Source: an uncultured Lachnospiraceae bacterium (lineage in GTDB: Bacteria > Bacillota > Clostridia > Lachnospirales > Lachnospiraceae). From it: a DNA stretch of 64,000 nucleotides. This document shows, in pieces, positions 8,269-16,869 of this stretch. The position numbers and the translations under genes were made by a program. The stretch covers positions 1 through 64,000 of the forward strand of contig CAIFEV010000012.1 in assembly GCA_903789615.1 (NCBI GenBank), in the 5' to 3' direction. Within the stretch, counting starts at the first letter, position 1. Each line of letters starts with the position of its first letter. The notes beneath the pieces are model-generated. The model was not told where the DNA came from and did no database searches. It saw only the letters and a list, made by a program, of their open reading frames with translations.

Positions 8269-9747
8269 ATGATAAAGGAAACGGCTATGCCGGCCATACC
8301 GGATAAGGATACAATCCGGACAGAGCTTGACGCGGCAAGAGAGAAGCTGGAGGATTTTCAGATAAAGGTCAAGGAGGCGAAGCTCCCGGTCATTGTGATC
8401 ATCGAGGGCTGGGGCGCCGCCGGAAAGGGAAGCGTTCTCGGGAAGATCATCCGCAACATCGACCCGCGGTTTTTCCGGGTTGTCAACATGGACAGACCTT
8501 CGGAGGAGGATAAGAGAGAGCCGTTCCTCTACCGGTATTTTATTCAGATCCCGGAGGCCGGTAAGTTCCGCTTCTTTGACACCTGTTACATGGAAGAAGT
8601 CACGGAGGGGGTGCTGTCCGGCGCGTACGATGAGAAGACGTACCGCAGCCGGATCCGCAGCATCAACACGTGCGAGCGGCAGCTGTGCGATAACGGGTAC
8701 CTGATTCTCAAATTTTTCTTCCAGATCGGCAGGAAGGAACAGAAGAAGCGGCTGGAGGAGCTTCTGGCGGACAAGAACACCGCCTGGCGCGTCGATAAGG
8801 ACGATCTCTGGGAGAACAAACACTACGACGAGTGCCTCTCCGTATACGACCGGTACCTGGAGGAGACAAATTCCCCGACAGCCCCGTGGTATATCATCGA
8901 CGCCACGGACCGGAAGTGGGCGGAGCTGCAGACGTTGAACTATCTGAATCAGGGGCTGGAGACGGCACTGCGGAACGCCAATGTGGCCGCTCCGATCCGT
9001 CAGAACCCGTTCCGGCTGCTTCCGGTCCCGAAACTTGCCGACATTCCGCTTGACAAGACGATCCCGGAAGAGGAATACAAGCCGGAACTTGACCGGCTCC
9101 AGAAGCGGCTTGGCGAGCTGCACTACGAGCTGTACCGCAAAAAGATCCCGGTGATTATCGGCTATGAGGGCTGGGACGCGGCCGGAAAGGGCGGCAACAT
9201 CAAGCGGATCGCCGGTGCCCTGGACCCGAGAGGATACGTGGTCGAGCCGATCGCAAGCCCCGAGCCGCACGAAAAGGCCCGCCACTTCCTGTGGCGTTTC
9301 TTCACGAGGCTCCCCAAGACCGGCCACATCACCATCTTCGACAGGACCTGGTACGGGCGCGTGATGGTGGAGCGCCTGGAGGGGTTCTGTTCGGAAAATG
9401 ACTGGCAGCGTGCCTATAACGAGATCAACGAGTTCGAGTACGAGCTCCACAACTGGGGCGCCGTCATCATCAAGTTCTGGGTTCAGATCGACAAGCAGAC
9501 CCAGCTGGTGCGCTTCACAGAAAGGCAGAATACGCCGGAGAAGCAGTGGAAGATCACGGACGAGGACTGGCGCAACCGCGAAAAATGGGACCTGTATGAG
9601 GATGCCGTCAACGAGATGCTGCAGAAGACCAACACGGAGTTTGCGCCCTGGCATATCCTGGAGAGCAATGACAAAAAGTATGCCCGGATCAAGGCGCTGA
9701 AAATCGTGATCAAAGAGCTTGAGAAAGCATGTGAGTCTGTGAAATAA
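8269..9747 (+). CDS. pap: Polyphosphate:AMP phosphotransferase (two-domain PPK2)
   Basis: 492 residues made of two tandem PPK2 domains, the class II architecture that phosphorylates AMP to ADP with polyphosphate. Each half has a P-loop: EGWGAAGKGS near residue 46 and EGWDAAGKGG near residue 304. The C-terminal half keeps the lid FDRTWYGRVMVER and looks active. In the N-terminal half the same place reads FDTCYMEEVTEG, so it lacks the Asp-Arg pair and is probably structural. This one-active-half arrangement is known for this class. The start at 8269 follows AAGGAGG. No polyphosphate kinase 1 gene is nearby. Confidence 0.88.
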   Translation: MIKETAMPAIPDKDTIRTELDAAREKLEDFQIKVKEAKLPVIVIIEGWGAAGKGSVLGKIIRNIDPRFFRVVNMDRPSEEDKREPFLYRYFIQIPEAGKFRFFDTCYMEEVTEGVLSGAYDEKTYRSRIRSINTCERQLCDNGYLILKFFFQIGRKEQKKRLEELLADKNTAWRVDKDDLWENKHYDECLSVYDRYLEETNSPTAPWYIIDATDRKWAELQTLNYLNQGLETALRNANVAAPIRQNPFRLLPVPKLADIPLDKTIPEEEYKPELDRLQKRLGELHYELYRKKIPVIIGYEGWDAAGKGGNIKRIAGALDPRGYVVEPIASPEPHEKARHFLWRFFTRLPKTGHITIFDRTWYGRVMVERLEGFCSENDWQRAYNEINEFEYELHNWGAVIIKFWVQIDKQTQLVRFTERQNTPEKQWKITDEDWRNREKWDLYEDAVNEMLQKTNTEFAPWHILESNDKKYARIKALKIVIKELEKACESVK

Positions 9748-9772
9748 TAGACGGGAAGCAGGAGCTTCCTGT

Positions 9773-9795
9773 CCGCGGAAAAACCGCGGCTTTAA
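9773..9795 (+). terminator. Weak terminator-like hairpin before mscL
   Basis: CCGCGG (9773-9778), AAAAA loop, CCGCGG (9784-9789), then CTTTAAA. The short T run means partial read-through into mscL is likely. Confidence 0.35.
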
Positions 9796-9815
9796 AGAGG
9801 AGGGGAATAAGAGAG

Positions 9816-10229
9816 ATGAAGAAGTTTTTTGAAGAGTTCCGGGCATTCATTGCCAAAGGCAATGTCCTGGACATGGCAGTCGGCGTCATCATCGGCGGCG
9901 CGTTCAAGACGATCGTGGATTCGCTGACGGGAGATATTTTAAACCCGATCCTCGGTCTGTTCGGAGGTACGGATCTTTCCTCGATCAAGATTCATCTGCT
10001 CGGCGATTCGTATCTGAACATCGGCAATTTCATCAATGCCATCATCAATTTCCTGCTGATGGCGCTGGTGCTCTTCATCATCGTCAAGGCGTTCAACAGC
10101 ACCGAGGCAAAACTGAAGGCACTGGCAGAGAAGGACAAGGAGAAAGAGCCGGAGAAGCCGGCCGGCCCCACGCAGGAGGAGCTGCTCACACAGATCCGCG
10201 ACCTGCTTGAGAAGCAGGACCGGAAGTGA
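9816..10229 (+). CDS. mscL: Large-conductance mechanosensitive channel MscL
   Basis: 137 residues, the usual MscL length. The amphipathic N-terminus (MKKFFEEFRAFIAKGNVLDMAVG) leads into TM1, which has the glycine-rich pore face VGVIIGGAFKTIV. TM2 is at about 72-95 (INAIINFLLMALVLFIIVKA). A charged, proline-containing cytoplasmic helix ends the protein. It forms a homopentameric pore in the inner membrane that opens at high membrane tension and releases solutes on osmotic downshock. A strong GAGGAGGGG site precedes the ATG at 9816. The next gene begins within four bases, so the two may be co-transcribed. Confidence 0.96.
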   Translation: MKKFFEEFRAFIAKGNVLDMAVGVIIGGAFKTIVDSLTGDILNPILGLFGGTDLSSIKIHLLGDSYLNIGNFINAIINFLLMALVLFIIVKAFNSTEAKLKALAEKDKEKEPEKPAGPTQEELLTQIRDLLEKQDRK

Positions 10230-10232
10230 TCC

Positions 10233-11243
10233 GTGCGGCAGAGCGCACACATGAACTACATTGTTTTTGATTTGGAATGGAACCAGTGTCCGGAGGGGCG
10301 GGAGAAACAGAATCCCGCCCTTCCTTTTGAGATTATCGAAATCGGCGCCATCCGCCTGACGGAAGACCTCAGACCTGACGGCGAGTTCTCTGCCCTGATC
10401 AGCCCGAAGGTCTATCACTCGCTGCACTACCAGGTACGCCGTATGCTCTCCTACACGATGAAAGATCTGAAGAAGGGCAGGCCGTTTCCGGAGGTGTGCC
10501 GGGAGTTTCTGGCCTTTGCCGGGGAGGATCCGACATTTGTCACTTGGGGGCCGGGCGATCTGACGGAGCTGGAGCGGAACATGGCCTTTTACCGGATTCC
10601 CAACCCGTTTCCGATGCCGTTTCTGTATCTGGACGCGCAGAAGCTCTACAGCCTGCAGAATCAGGACGGCAAGAAGCGCCTGAGCCTGGAGAATGCCTTC
10701 CGGGAGCTTGGACTTGACAAGGAGGAGGGGCATTTTCACCGTGCCATTGCGGACGCCCGCTACACATCGGACATCTTTCAGACGATCGACCTTAAGCGCT
10801 TCGGGCACTACAAGAGCGTGGACCTGTACCGGATCCCGGACAGCCGGGCCAAAGAGTATCACCTGAATTTCGGCACCTATGAGAAATATGTGACACGCGG
10901 CTTCACGGAGCGGGAGAGCGCCATGAAAAACAAGGACCTGCAGCAGGCGCGCTGCTATATCTGCGGAAAACCGCTCACGAAAAAGGTCCGCTGGTTTGTG
11001 GACAATCAGGGACATGCCTACGGGCTCTTCTCCTGCCCGGAGCACGGCCTGATCAAGGGGCGCTTCCGGGTGAGGCAGGCGCCAAGCGGCCTGTATTACG
11101 GCATTCGTATCCTGAAACAGACCGATGAGAAGGGGGCCGCCAGGATCCGCCTGCGCAAGGAGAAGGAAGCGGAGCGGATGCGGAGGAAGGCGGAAGAGGC
11201 AAAAAAAGAAGAACGGAAGAAAGACGGATGGCAGGCGCCATAA
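10233..11243 (+). CDS. DEDDh 3'-5' exonuclease family protein
   Basis: 336 residues. The RNase T/DnaQ-type exonuclease domain (about 7-190) shows its metal-binding acidic residues: the first motif FDLEWN, the second in TWGPGDLTEL, and the third HRAIADARYT. This makes it a DEDDh enzyme that likely trims single-stranded RNA or DNA 3' ends. The C-terminal part has CYIC and a later FSCPEHG, a possible zinc site, then a highly charged Lys/Arg/Glu helix. GTG at 10233 and ATG at 10251 are both possible starts; neither has a strong ribosome site. The gene is almost fused to mscL. It resembles KapD-like exonucleases but the substrate is unknown. Confidence 0.8.
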   Translation: MRQSAHMNYIVFDLEWNQCPEGREKQNPALPFEIIEIGAIRLTEDLRPDGEFSALISPKVYHSLHYQVRRMLSYTMKDLKKGRPFPEVCREFLAFAGEDPTFVTWGPGDLTELERNMAFYRIPNPFPMPFLYLDAQKLYSLQNQDGKKRLSLENAFRELGLDKEEGHFHRAIADARYTSDIFQTIDLKRFGHYKSVDLYRIPDSRAKEYHLNFGTYEKYVTRGFTERESAMKNKDLQQARCYICGKPLTKKVRWFVDNQGHAYGLFSCPEHGLIKGRFRVRQAPSGLYYGIRILKQTDEKGAARIRLRKEKEAERMRRKAEEAKKEERKKDGWQAP

Positions 11244-11316
11244 TTTGCTTTTTCCGATGCACGGCTGGCAGCCGGTACCTGTGTTTTTTCTTTTCTCTTT
11301 CTCACGCCCTTTTCGA

Positions 11317-12279
11317 TCAGAAGAATGCGTAGACGACGGCGAGGCCGATGAGTGCCTGAAGAACGGTGAAGCGCGCCACGACCTGCGTGTCCGACCAGCC
11401 TTTGTTCTTGCGGAAGTGGTCGTGGATCGGCGTGCGAAGGTTCTTTAGCGGATTGCGGTGCGTGACTTTGATGAGTGTGATCTTCACGAGTCCCAGACCG
11501 CCGTCCAGAATCATGAGGATCGCAAGCGGGATGAACAGCAGCGGATATCCGAGTTTCAGGAAGGCCAGTGCGATGAGAAAACCGATGGCGCGTGATCCGG
11601 CGTCGCCCATGAGCAGGACGCTCGGGGACGAGTTGAACCACAGATAGGCGAGGATCACGACGATAAGAATCAGATTGAACCGGCTGTAGGTGCTGTCCTG
11701 ACCCCGCTGCAGCTGGATCAGGAAGACGGAGAACAGCGTCACGGCCGAGAGCGACGCGCACAGGCCGTCCACGCCGTCCGAGCAGTTGACCACGTTGATG
11801 GAAGCCCAGATGAGCAGGATGATGAGACACGCGTAGACGGGCCACGGAATGGTGATCGTGGCGCCGGTCATGGCGATCCGGAAGGTGGACGGGTTGTTCG
11901 CAAGCCAGGTCACAGCGCAGACGAGCGCCACACCGAAGTCAAGAAGCCCTTTCACGAGCCGCCCCCACGGCTTGTCGGAAGCGTCGTCAAAATATCCCGA
12001 CAGCATCTCCACGACGGCCAGGACCAGGTAGATCAGAAGCTCCGGGCTTGCCGGGAGGAATAAAAGCGAGGTGATCACAAAGACAAAAATCAGGATCAGC
12101 CCCGCGCCCCGCGGCTTGCCGACAGACTTCGCGCCGTTTACGGCAAATTCCCTGCCGCCGTCTTTCGGAAGCCTGTCCTTTAAGCAGGCCAGCGCGGCAA
12201 ATGTCAGCAGGCTGGCAAAAACAACAGCGGCTGTTGTCATGACGCGCAGGCCTGCCTGCGGAAACAGAAGATAAAACAT
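11317..12279 (-). CDS. MraY-like phospho-N-acetylmuramoyl-pentapeptide transferase
   Basis: 320 residues, about ten membrane helices. Family motifs are visible: GYFDDASDK (the Mg-binding DD), NVVNCSDGVDGL, LLMGDAGSRAIGF, and a C-terminal loop HDHFRKNKGWSDTQV corresponding to the HHHxELxGW of MraY. The middle His of the HHH triad is Asp and the loop has one extra residue. MraY makes lipid I by moving phospho-MurNAc-pentapeptide to undecaprenyl phosphate. This copy lies outside any dcw cluster, so it may be a divergent main enzyme or a paralogue for another polyprenyl-linked sugar. ATG at 12279 follows GGAGGAGG; upstream ATGs lie before the promoter. Confidence 0.8.
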   Translation of the reverse strand: MFYLLFPQAGLRVMTTAAVVFASLLTFAALACLKDRLPKDGGREFAVNGAKSVGKPRGAGLILIFVFVITSLLFLPASPELLIYLVLAVVEMLSGYFDDASDKPWGRLVKGLLDFGVALVCAVTWLANNPSTFRIAMTGATITIPWPVYACLIILLIWASINVVNCSDGVDGLCASLSAVTLFSVFLIQLQRGQDSTYSRFNLILIVVILAYLWFNSSPSVLLMGDAGSRAIGFLIALAFLKLGYPLLFIPLAILMILDGGLGLVKITLIKVTHRNPLKNLRTPIHDHFRKNKGWSDTQVVARFTVLQALIGLAVVYAFF

Positions 12280-12350
12280 AACGGATTTCCTCCTCCATGT
12301 ATCAAAACCTGAACGGCGCGCCGATAAGCAGTCGCGCACCCGGGAATATG

Positions 12351-12384
12351 AGTATAGCACACCCGTGCAGCGCTGTGCTATAAT
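12351..12384. promoter_or_regulatory. Back-to-back extended -10 promoters in an inverted repeat
   Basis: TATAGCACA (12353-12361) and TGTGCTATA (12374-12382) form a perfect 9-bp inverted repeat. On the minus strand it contains TGTGCTATACT (mraY-like gene) and on the plus strand TGTGCTATAAT (glgB). Both are extended -10 elements with poor -35 boxes. Confidence 0.6.
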
Positions 12385-12478
12385 AACCAGAAAGAAGCAG
12401 GCGCGTGAGAAGACGGATGAAGGCCTTAAAAGGGCAGTTTCCGCAGACCCTTACGCTGCACGGAAAGGCGGATTTCGC

Positions 12479-14527
12479 ATGAGTATCGGCGGGGTACGTG
12501 ACATAAAAGACGTGAAGATCACGGAGTTTGATGCCTATCTGTTCGGCCAGGGGACAAACTACAAGATCTATGAGAAGATGGGCGCACATCTGTGCAGCCG
12601 TGACGGGGAAGCCGGCTGTTACTTTGCCGTGTGGGCGCCGACGGCGCGGGACGTGTTCGTCGTGGGAGATTTTAACGGCTGGAGCGGCTACGGATATGAT
12701 ATGAAGCCGGTCTCGGACGGCGGCATCTACGATCTGTTCGTGCCCGGCGTGAAGCGCGGGCAGTTTTACAAGTTCCTGATCATCTCGGCAGACGGCCGGG
12801 CGCTGTACAAGGCGGACCCGTATGCCAATCAGGCGCAGCTGCGCCCGGACACGGCGTCGGTCGTGACGGAGCTTTCCGGCTATGACTGGCACGACGCGAA
12901 GTGGATAGCGGCAAAGAAAAAGGAAGACCATCTCCGGGTGCCGATGAACATCTATGAGTGCCATCTGGGTTCCTGGCGCACAGAGGACAACGGCACGGAA
13001 AACGGGTACATGAATTACCGCGACATCGCGCCGCTCCTGGCGGACTACGTGAAAAAGCTCGGGTACACACATCTGGAGCTGATGGGGATCGCGGAATATC
13101 CGTACGACGGTTCCTGGGGATATCAGGTGACTGGCTACTACGCGCCTACGGCCCGCTACGGCAGTGCCGCGGACTTCATGTACTTTGTCGATTACATGCA
13201 CTCGAAGGGGATCGGCGTGATCCTGGACTGGGTTCCGGCTCATTTCCCGAGGGATGCGTTCGGGCTGTCCGAGTTTGACGGCAGCTGTGTCTATGAATAC
13301 GCGGATCCGCGCAAGGGCGAGCATCCGGACTGGGGCACAAAGGTCTTTGACTACGGGAAAAATGAAGTCGTCAACTTTCTTGTGGCCAATGCCGGCTTCT
13401 GGATTGACCGGTATCATGTCGACGGACTGCGCTTTGACGCGGTGGCGTCCATGCTGTATCTGGACTACGGGAGATCGGACGGCCAGTGGGTTCCGAACCG
13501 CTACGGCGGAAACGGAAATCTGGAGGCCATCAGTTTCTTAAAGCACGTGAACCACATGATCCGGGAGAATTATCCACAGGCTGTCACGATCGCCGAGGAG
13601 TCCACGGCGTGGCCGAATGTCACGGGTAACCCGGACGACGGCGAGTGCCTCGGGTTTACGTATAAGTGGAACATGGGCTGGATGCACGACTTCCTGGAAT
13701 ATATGAAACTGGATCCGTACTTCCGCAAGTTCAATCACAACAAGCTGACGTTCTCGACGATGTATGCCTACAGTGAGAATTTCGTGCTGGTTCTGTCCCA
13801 CGACGAGGTTGTGCACCTGAAGTGCTCGATGCTCGGGAAGATGCCGGGCGACCGGGAGGAAAAGTTTGCGAACCTGAAGGCCGGGTATGCCTACATGGCC
13901 GGTCATCCGGGCAAGAAGCTTCTGTTCATGGGACAGGAATTCGGCCAGTGGAACGAGTGGTCGGAGGCACATCAGCTCGACTGGTACCTGCTTGACGATG
14001 AGAGCCATAAGGATCTGCAGAACTTTGTCGGCCGCTGCATGAGCCTGAACCGGGACTATGCGGCGCTGTACGCCACGGACTACGATCCGGAAGGATTTCA
14101 GTGGATCAACGCGGATGACCGGGACAACTCCGTGTACCGCTGGGTGCGCTGGGATCCGGCTAAAAAGAAGAATCTTCTCTTCTGCATCAGCTTCACGCCG
14201 GTTGAGCGCGACAACTTCCGCATCGGCGCGCCGGTGCCGGGGACGTACAAGCTGATCCTCGGAAGTGACGAGAAGCACCAGAAGAAACAGCTCGTGACGG
14301 ACAAGGGTGACTGCGACGGGCAGGAACAGTCGCTGCTCGTGGACCTTCCGCCGTTCGGTGTGGCGGTCTATGAGTTTGACGCGGCGAAGAAGGCAGCAAC
14401 GGCGGCTGAAGAGACGGAAAAGGCGGTGAGAACTGCTTCCGGGAAGGCGGAAAAACCACAGAGAAAGACTTCCGCAGCGAGAACGCACGCGGCGGGAAAG
14501 AAGCGTCCCGCCACAAAGAAGTCGTGA
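12479..14527 (+). CDS. glgB: 1,4-alpha-glucan branching enzyme GlgB
   Basis: 682 residues. An N-terminal CBM48 module (about 35-130, FAVWAPTARDVFVVGDFNGW) precedes a GH13 barrel. The four GH13 regions are visible: DWVPAHF, GLRFDAVASM (nucleophile Asp), AEESTAWP (acid/base Glu), and LVLSHDEVVH. The enzyme introduces alpha-1,6 branches into glycogen. After the beta-sandwich, residues about 636-682 are a Lys/Ala-rich tail ending in KKRPATKKS, like histone H1 tails and not part of the enzyme fold. ATG at 12479 follows GGAAAGGCGG; longer in-frame starts would overlap the promoter. No other glycogen gene is in the window. Confidence 0.93.
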   Translation: MSIGGVRDIKDVKITEFDAYLFGQGTNYKIYEKMGAHLCSRDGEAGCYFAVWAPTARDVFVVGDFNGWSGYGYDMKPVSDGGIYDLFVPGVKRGQFYKFLIISADGRALYKADPYANQAQLRPDTASVVTELSGYDWHDAKWIAAKKKEDHLRVPMNIYECHLGSWRTEDNGTENGYMNYRDIAPLLADYVKKLGYTHLELMGIAEYPYDGSWGYQVTGYYAPTARYGSAADFMYFVDYMHSKGIGVILDWVPAHFPRDAFGLSEFDGSCVYEYADPRKGEHPDWGTKVFDYGKNEVVNFLVANAGFWIDRYHVDGLRFDAVASMLYLDYGRSDGQWVPNRYGGNGNLEAISFLKHVNHMIRENYPQAVTIAEESTAWPNVTGNPDDGECLGFTYKWNMGWMHDFLEYMKLDPYFRKFNHNKLTFSTMYAYSENFVLVLSHDEVVHLKCSMLGKMPGDREEKFANLKAGYAYMAGHPGKKLLFMGQEFGQWNEWSEAHQLDWYLLDDESHKDLQNFVGRCMSLNRDYAALYATDYDPEGFQWINADDRDNSVYRWVRWDPAKKKNLLFCISFTPVERDNFRIGAPVPGTYKLILGSDEKHQKKQLVTDKGDCDGQEQSLLVDLPPFGVAVYEFDAAKKAATAAEETEKAVRTASGKAEKPQRKTSAARTHAAGKKRPATKKS

Positions 14528-14555
14528 CGCCGTAAAAAGTATAAACATAAAAAGC

Positions 14556-14593
14556 ACCGCAGACCGGCCGGAAACGGCTGTCTGCGGTTTTTA
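14556..14593. terminator. Bidirectional terminator between glgB and dac
   Basis: ACCGCAGAC (14556-14564) and GTCTGCGGT (14580-14588) with T runs outside both arms (TTTTTAT on plus, GCTTTTTATG on minus). It serves two convergent genes. Confidence 0.85.
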
Positions 14594-14606
14594 TAATGGC
14601 ACGGAT

Positions 14607-15995
14607 TCAGTATCTGGTTCTGCGGGAATCCCGGTCTCTTCTGCGGCGCAGCTGTATGATCTGGCTGCGGCGCTGCTCGCGCAGCTTTGCGGCTTTCCGC
14701 CAGCGGTATATAAGATAGAGAACAGCGGCAATAACAGGAATCCAGAGGCTGATGACGAAACTGTTTCTGCTGGCGTAGGTAACGGAAGTGATCTCTGCTG
14801 CCGGAAGGTCGTCCGGCAGCACAATGCCCGCGGAGGATATCCCGGAAGTCAGCTGCAGGGTCGATGTGCCCACGGTGTGAGAACCGAGCATGAAGGTGAC
14901 CGGCGAGGAGATACTGCTGAGCGCATCAAAGCTTCCGCTGCTGCCGGAGGACATCGTCACGTTTTTCAGGTCCGTACCGGTGGGCGCGGTGATGTAGGAA
15001 GTGGTGAAGCCGAAGCTGTAGGTGCCTGACGCGGCGGATGCATTTTTCAGGAAGTTTGTGCCGGTGAAGTTCGCGGCGGACGCGATGTCACTCAGCGCAT
15101 AGTGCGTAAACGAGCGGAATCCCCACTCGAACAGGGACTGCGCGTCGTCAAAGCGGCCGTCCTCGGTGGAGCGGAAGAGGACCACGATCAGCCGCATGCC
15201 GTCCTTCTCGGCGGATCCGACGTAGGTGTCACCGCCTTCGTCGACGTACCCGGTCTTGCCGCCCGTGCAGTACGTGTAGCCGTGGGAGAGCCCCGGAAGC
15301 AGCTTGTTGCGGTTGTAGAACTTCCGCGTCTCCTCCGTCTTGTTGGTCGGGCCGATCTCGTAGTACGTGGTCTGATCAATCTGCATGAAGGTCGGATTCT
15401 TGAAGCATTCCCGCGCGATCAGCGCCATGTCGTAGGCGGTCGTGTAATGGTTCGCGTCGTACAGGCCGCTGGCGTTGGCAAAGTGGGTATCCGCAGCACC
15501 CACGGCCTGCGCCCGCGCGTTCATCATGTCGACAAAGGCACTGAGGCTGCCTGCGGTGTACTCGGCGAGTTCGTAGGCCACCTCATTGGCCGAGTAGAGC
15601 AGAAGGCCGTACAGCGCCTGCTCCACGGTCACTTCCTCGCCGGCTCTGAAGCCAAGTGTGGAATCTCCGTACTCGACGGAATTCGCGGCCGCAGACGAGA
15701 AAGTGACAGTGTCGCCAAGCGAGTCGTTCTCGCACGCCAGCAGTCCGGTAAGGATCTTCGTGGTACTCGCCGGATAGCTTTTCTCCCGCGCGTTTTTCTC
15801 GTACAGGATCGCTCCGGTGTCCGCGTCGATTAAGATCGCATTCTCCGAGACCAGATCGGGCGCGGCCGGATACCCCTCGGCATCAGGGGCTGCCAAAGCA
15901 GCTGACACCGGCACGGCCGGAAAGGCCGTCAGCACAAGTATGGCAGATGCACACAGAAAGGCGCCGATGCGCCTGAAAATTTTTTTCTCTGACAT
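14607..15995 (-). CDS. D-alanyl-D-alanine carboxypeptidase (PBP5/DacF type)
   Basis: 462 residues. A signal sequence (about 1-33) precedes an S11 peptidase domain with its three active-site motifs: ASTTK (nucleophile Ser), YSANE (SxN) and GGKTGY (KTG). A serine/threonine-rich segment follows, then a C-terminal membrane helix (SFVISLWIPVIAAVLYLIY) and a very basic tail. The enzyme removes the terminal D-Ala from peptidoglycan stem peptides outside the cell. The membrane helix replaces the amphipathic anchor of classical PBP5. ATG at 15995 lies downstream of the promoter at 16063-16092; longer frames reach upstream of it. Confidence 0.9.
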   Translation of the reverse strand: MSEKKIFRRIGAFLCASAILVLTAFPAVPVSAALAAPDAEGYPAAPDLVSENAILIDADTGAILYEKNAREKSYPASTTKILTGLLACENDSLGDTVTFSSAAANSVEYGDSTLGFRAGEEVTVEQALYGLLLYSANEVAYELAEYTAGSLSAFVDMMNARAQAVGAADTHFANASGLYDANHYTTAYDMALIARECFKNPTFMQIDQTTYYEIGPTNKTEETRKFYNRNKLLPGLSHGYTYCTGGKTGYVDEGGDTYVGSAEKDGMRLIVVLFRSTEDGRFDDAQSLFEWGFRSFTHYALSDIASAANFTGTNFLKNASAASGTYSFGFTTSYITAPTGTDLKNVTMSSGSSGSFDALSSISSPVTFMLGSHTVGTSTLQLTSGISSAGIVLPDDLPAAEITSVTYASRNSFVISLWIPVIAAVLYLIYRWRKAAKLREQRRSQIIQLRRRRDRDSRRTRY

Positions 15996-16062
15996 GGTAC
16001 GTAGAAGTCTCCGAAACAGCTTTAAAAAGGCCGTGCCACAGGGCCGGCGGAAATGCAGTTTC

Positions 16063-16092
16063 ATCATATCACGGACCGGCTGCATTTGCCAT
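16063..16092 (-). promoter_or_regulatory. Promoter of the carboxypeptidase gene
   Basis: Minus strand ATGGCA (16087-16092), 18-bp spacer and extended -10 TGATATGAT (TATGAT at 16063-16068). Its -35 overlaps that of the divergent trmB promoter. Confidence 0.5.
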
Positions 16093-16114
16093 GGGAAGCG
16101 GCAGACCGTATAAT
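16086..16114 (+). promoter_or_regulatory. Promoter of trmB
   Basis: TTGCCA (16086-16091), 17-bp spacer, TATAAT (16109-16114). Confidence 0.7.
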
Positions 16115-16170
16115 AGCCGAAAGAATTCAGATAAAATCCGGAAGAGGCCGGATCGGAAAGGAACGGGGAG

Positions 16171-16857
16171 ATGAGACTTCGGAATATTCCGGGCGCGCGC
16201 GAGGAGATGGCTGCGAGTCCGTATGTGTATACACAGCCGCAGGAGTACAAGGGGCACTGGCGGGAGGAGTTCGGAAACCGGGCGCCGCTTTATATCGAAG
16301 TCGGCATGGGCAAGGGGCAGTTCATCCAGACGCTTGCCCGCCTGCACCCGGACATTGATTATATCGGGATTGAGAAGTACTCGAGCGTGCTGCTTCGGGG
16401 CGTGCAGAAACAGGAGGAGGAGCAGCTCCCCAACCTGCGCTTTATCCGCATGGACGCGGAACAGATTGAAGAGGTGTTCGCGCCAGGCGAGGTGGACCGG
16501 ATTTACCTGAACTTTTCCGACCCGTGGCCCAAGGACCGGCACGCGAAGAGGCGCCTGACGTCGACGACCTATCTGGGCCGTTTCGCGCGCATCGGGCGCA
16601 AAAATGTCCAGATCGAGTTCAAGACGGACAACATGGCGCTATTTGATTTTTCCGTGGAGAGCGCGAAAGAAGCGGGGTGGAAGATTTTAGCCATCACGCG
16701 GGACCTGCACGCCGACCCGGTTCTCTCGGAAGGCAACGTGATGACGGAGTATGAGGAGCGCTTTTCGGCCCAGGGCAACCCCATCGGTAAGCTCATCATC
16801 GAGGCGCCGGATAAGACGGAGCAGGTAAAACCGCAGAAAGAAATACAGAACGGTTAA
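16171..16857 (+). CDS. trmB: tRNA (guanine-N7-)-methyltransferase TrmB
   Basis: 228 residues. It has a Rossmann-like methyltransferase fold with SAM site YIEVGMGKGQFI and the TrmB hallmark LNFSDPWPKDRHAKRRL. The late motif TEYEERFSAQGNPIGKL is also typical. The enzyme makes m7G46 in the variable loop of tRNAs. The start at 16171 follows GGAAAGGAACGGGGAG. The LysR gene begins 12 bp downstream and may be co-transcribed. Confidence 0.94.
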   Translation: MRLRNIPGAREEMAASPYVYTQPQEYKGHWREEFGNRAPLYIEVGMGKGQFIQTLARLHPDIDYIGIEKYSSVLLRGVQKQEEEQLPNLRFIRMDAEQIEEVFAPGEVDRIYLNFSDPWPKDRHAKRRLTSTTYLGRFARIGRKNVQIEFKTDNMALFDFSVESAKEAGWKILAITRDLHADPVLSEGNVMTEYEERFSAQGNPIGKLIIEAPDKTEQVKPQKEIQNG

Positions 16858-16869
16858 AGGACGGAGAAC

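Noticed and set aside
9939-11045. 368-codon open frame on the minus strand
   Set aside because: Antisense shadow of mscL and the exonuclease gene, without a ribosome site or recognisable domain.
14607-16250. Longer N-terminus of the carboxypeptidase (start 16250)
   Set aside because: It would extend through the promoter region and trmB; the ATG at 15995 precedes a normal signal sequence.
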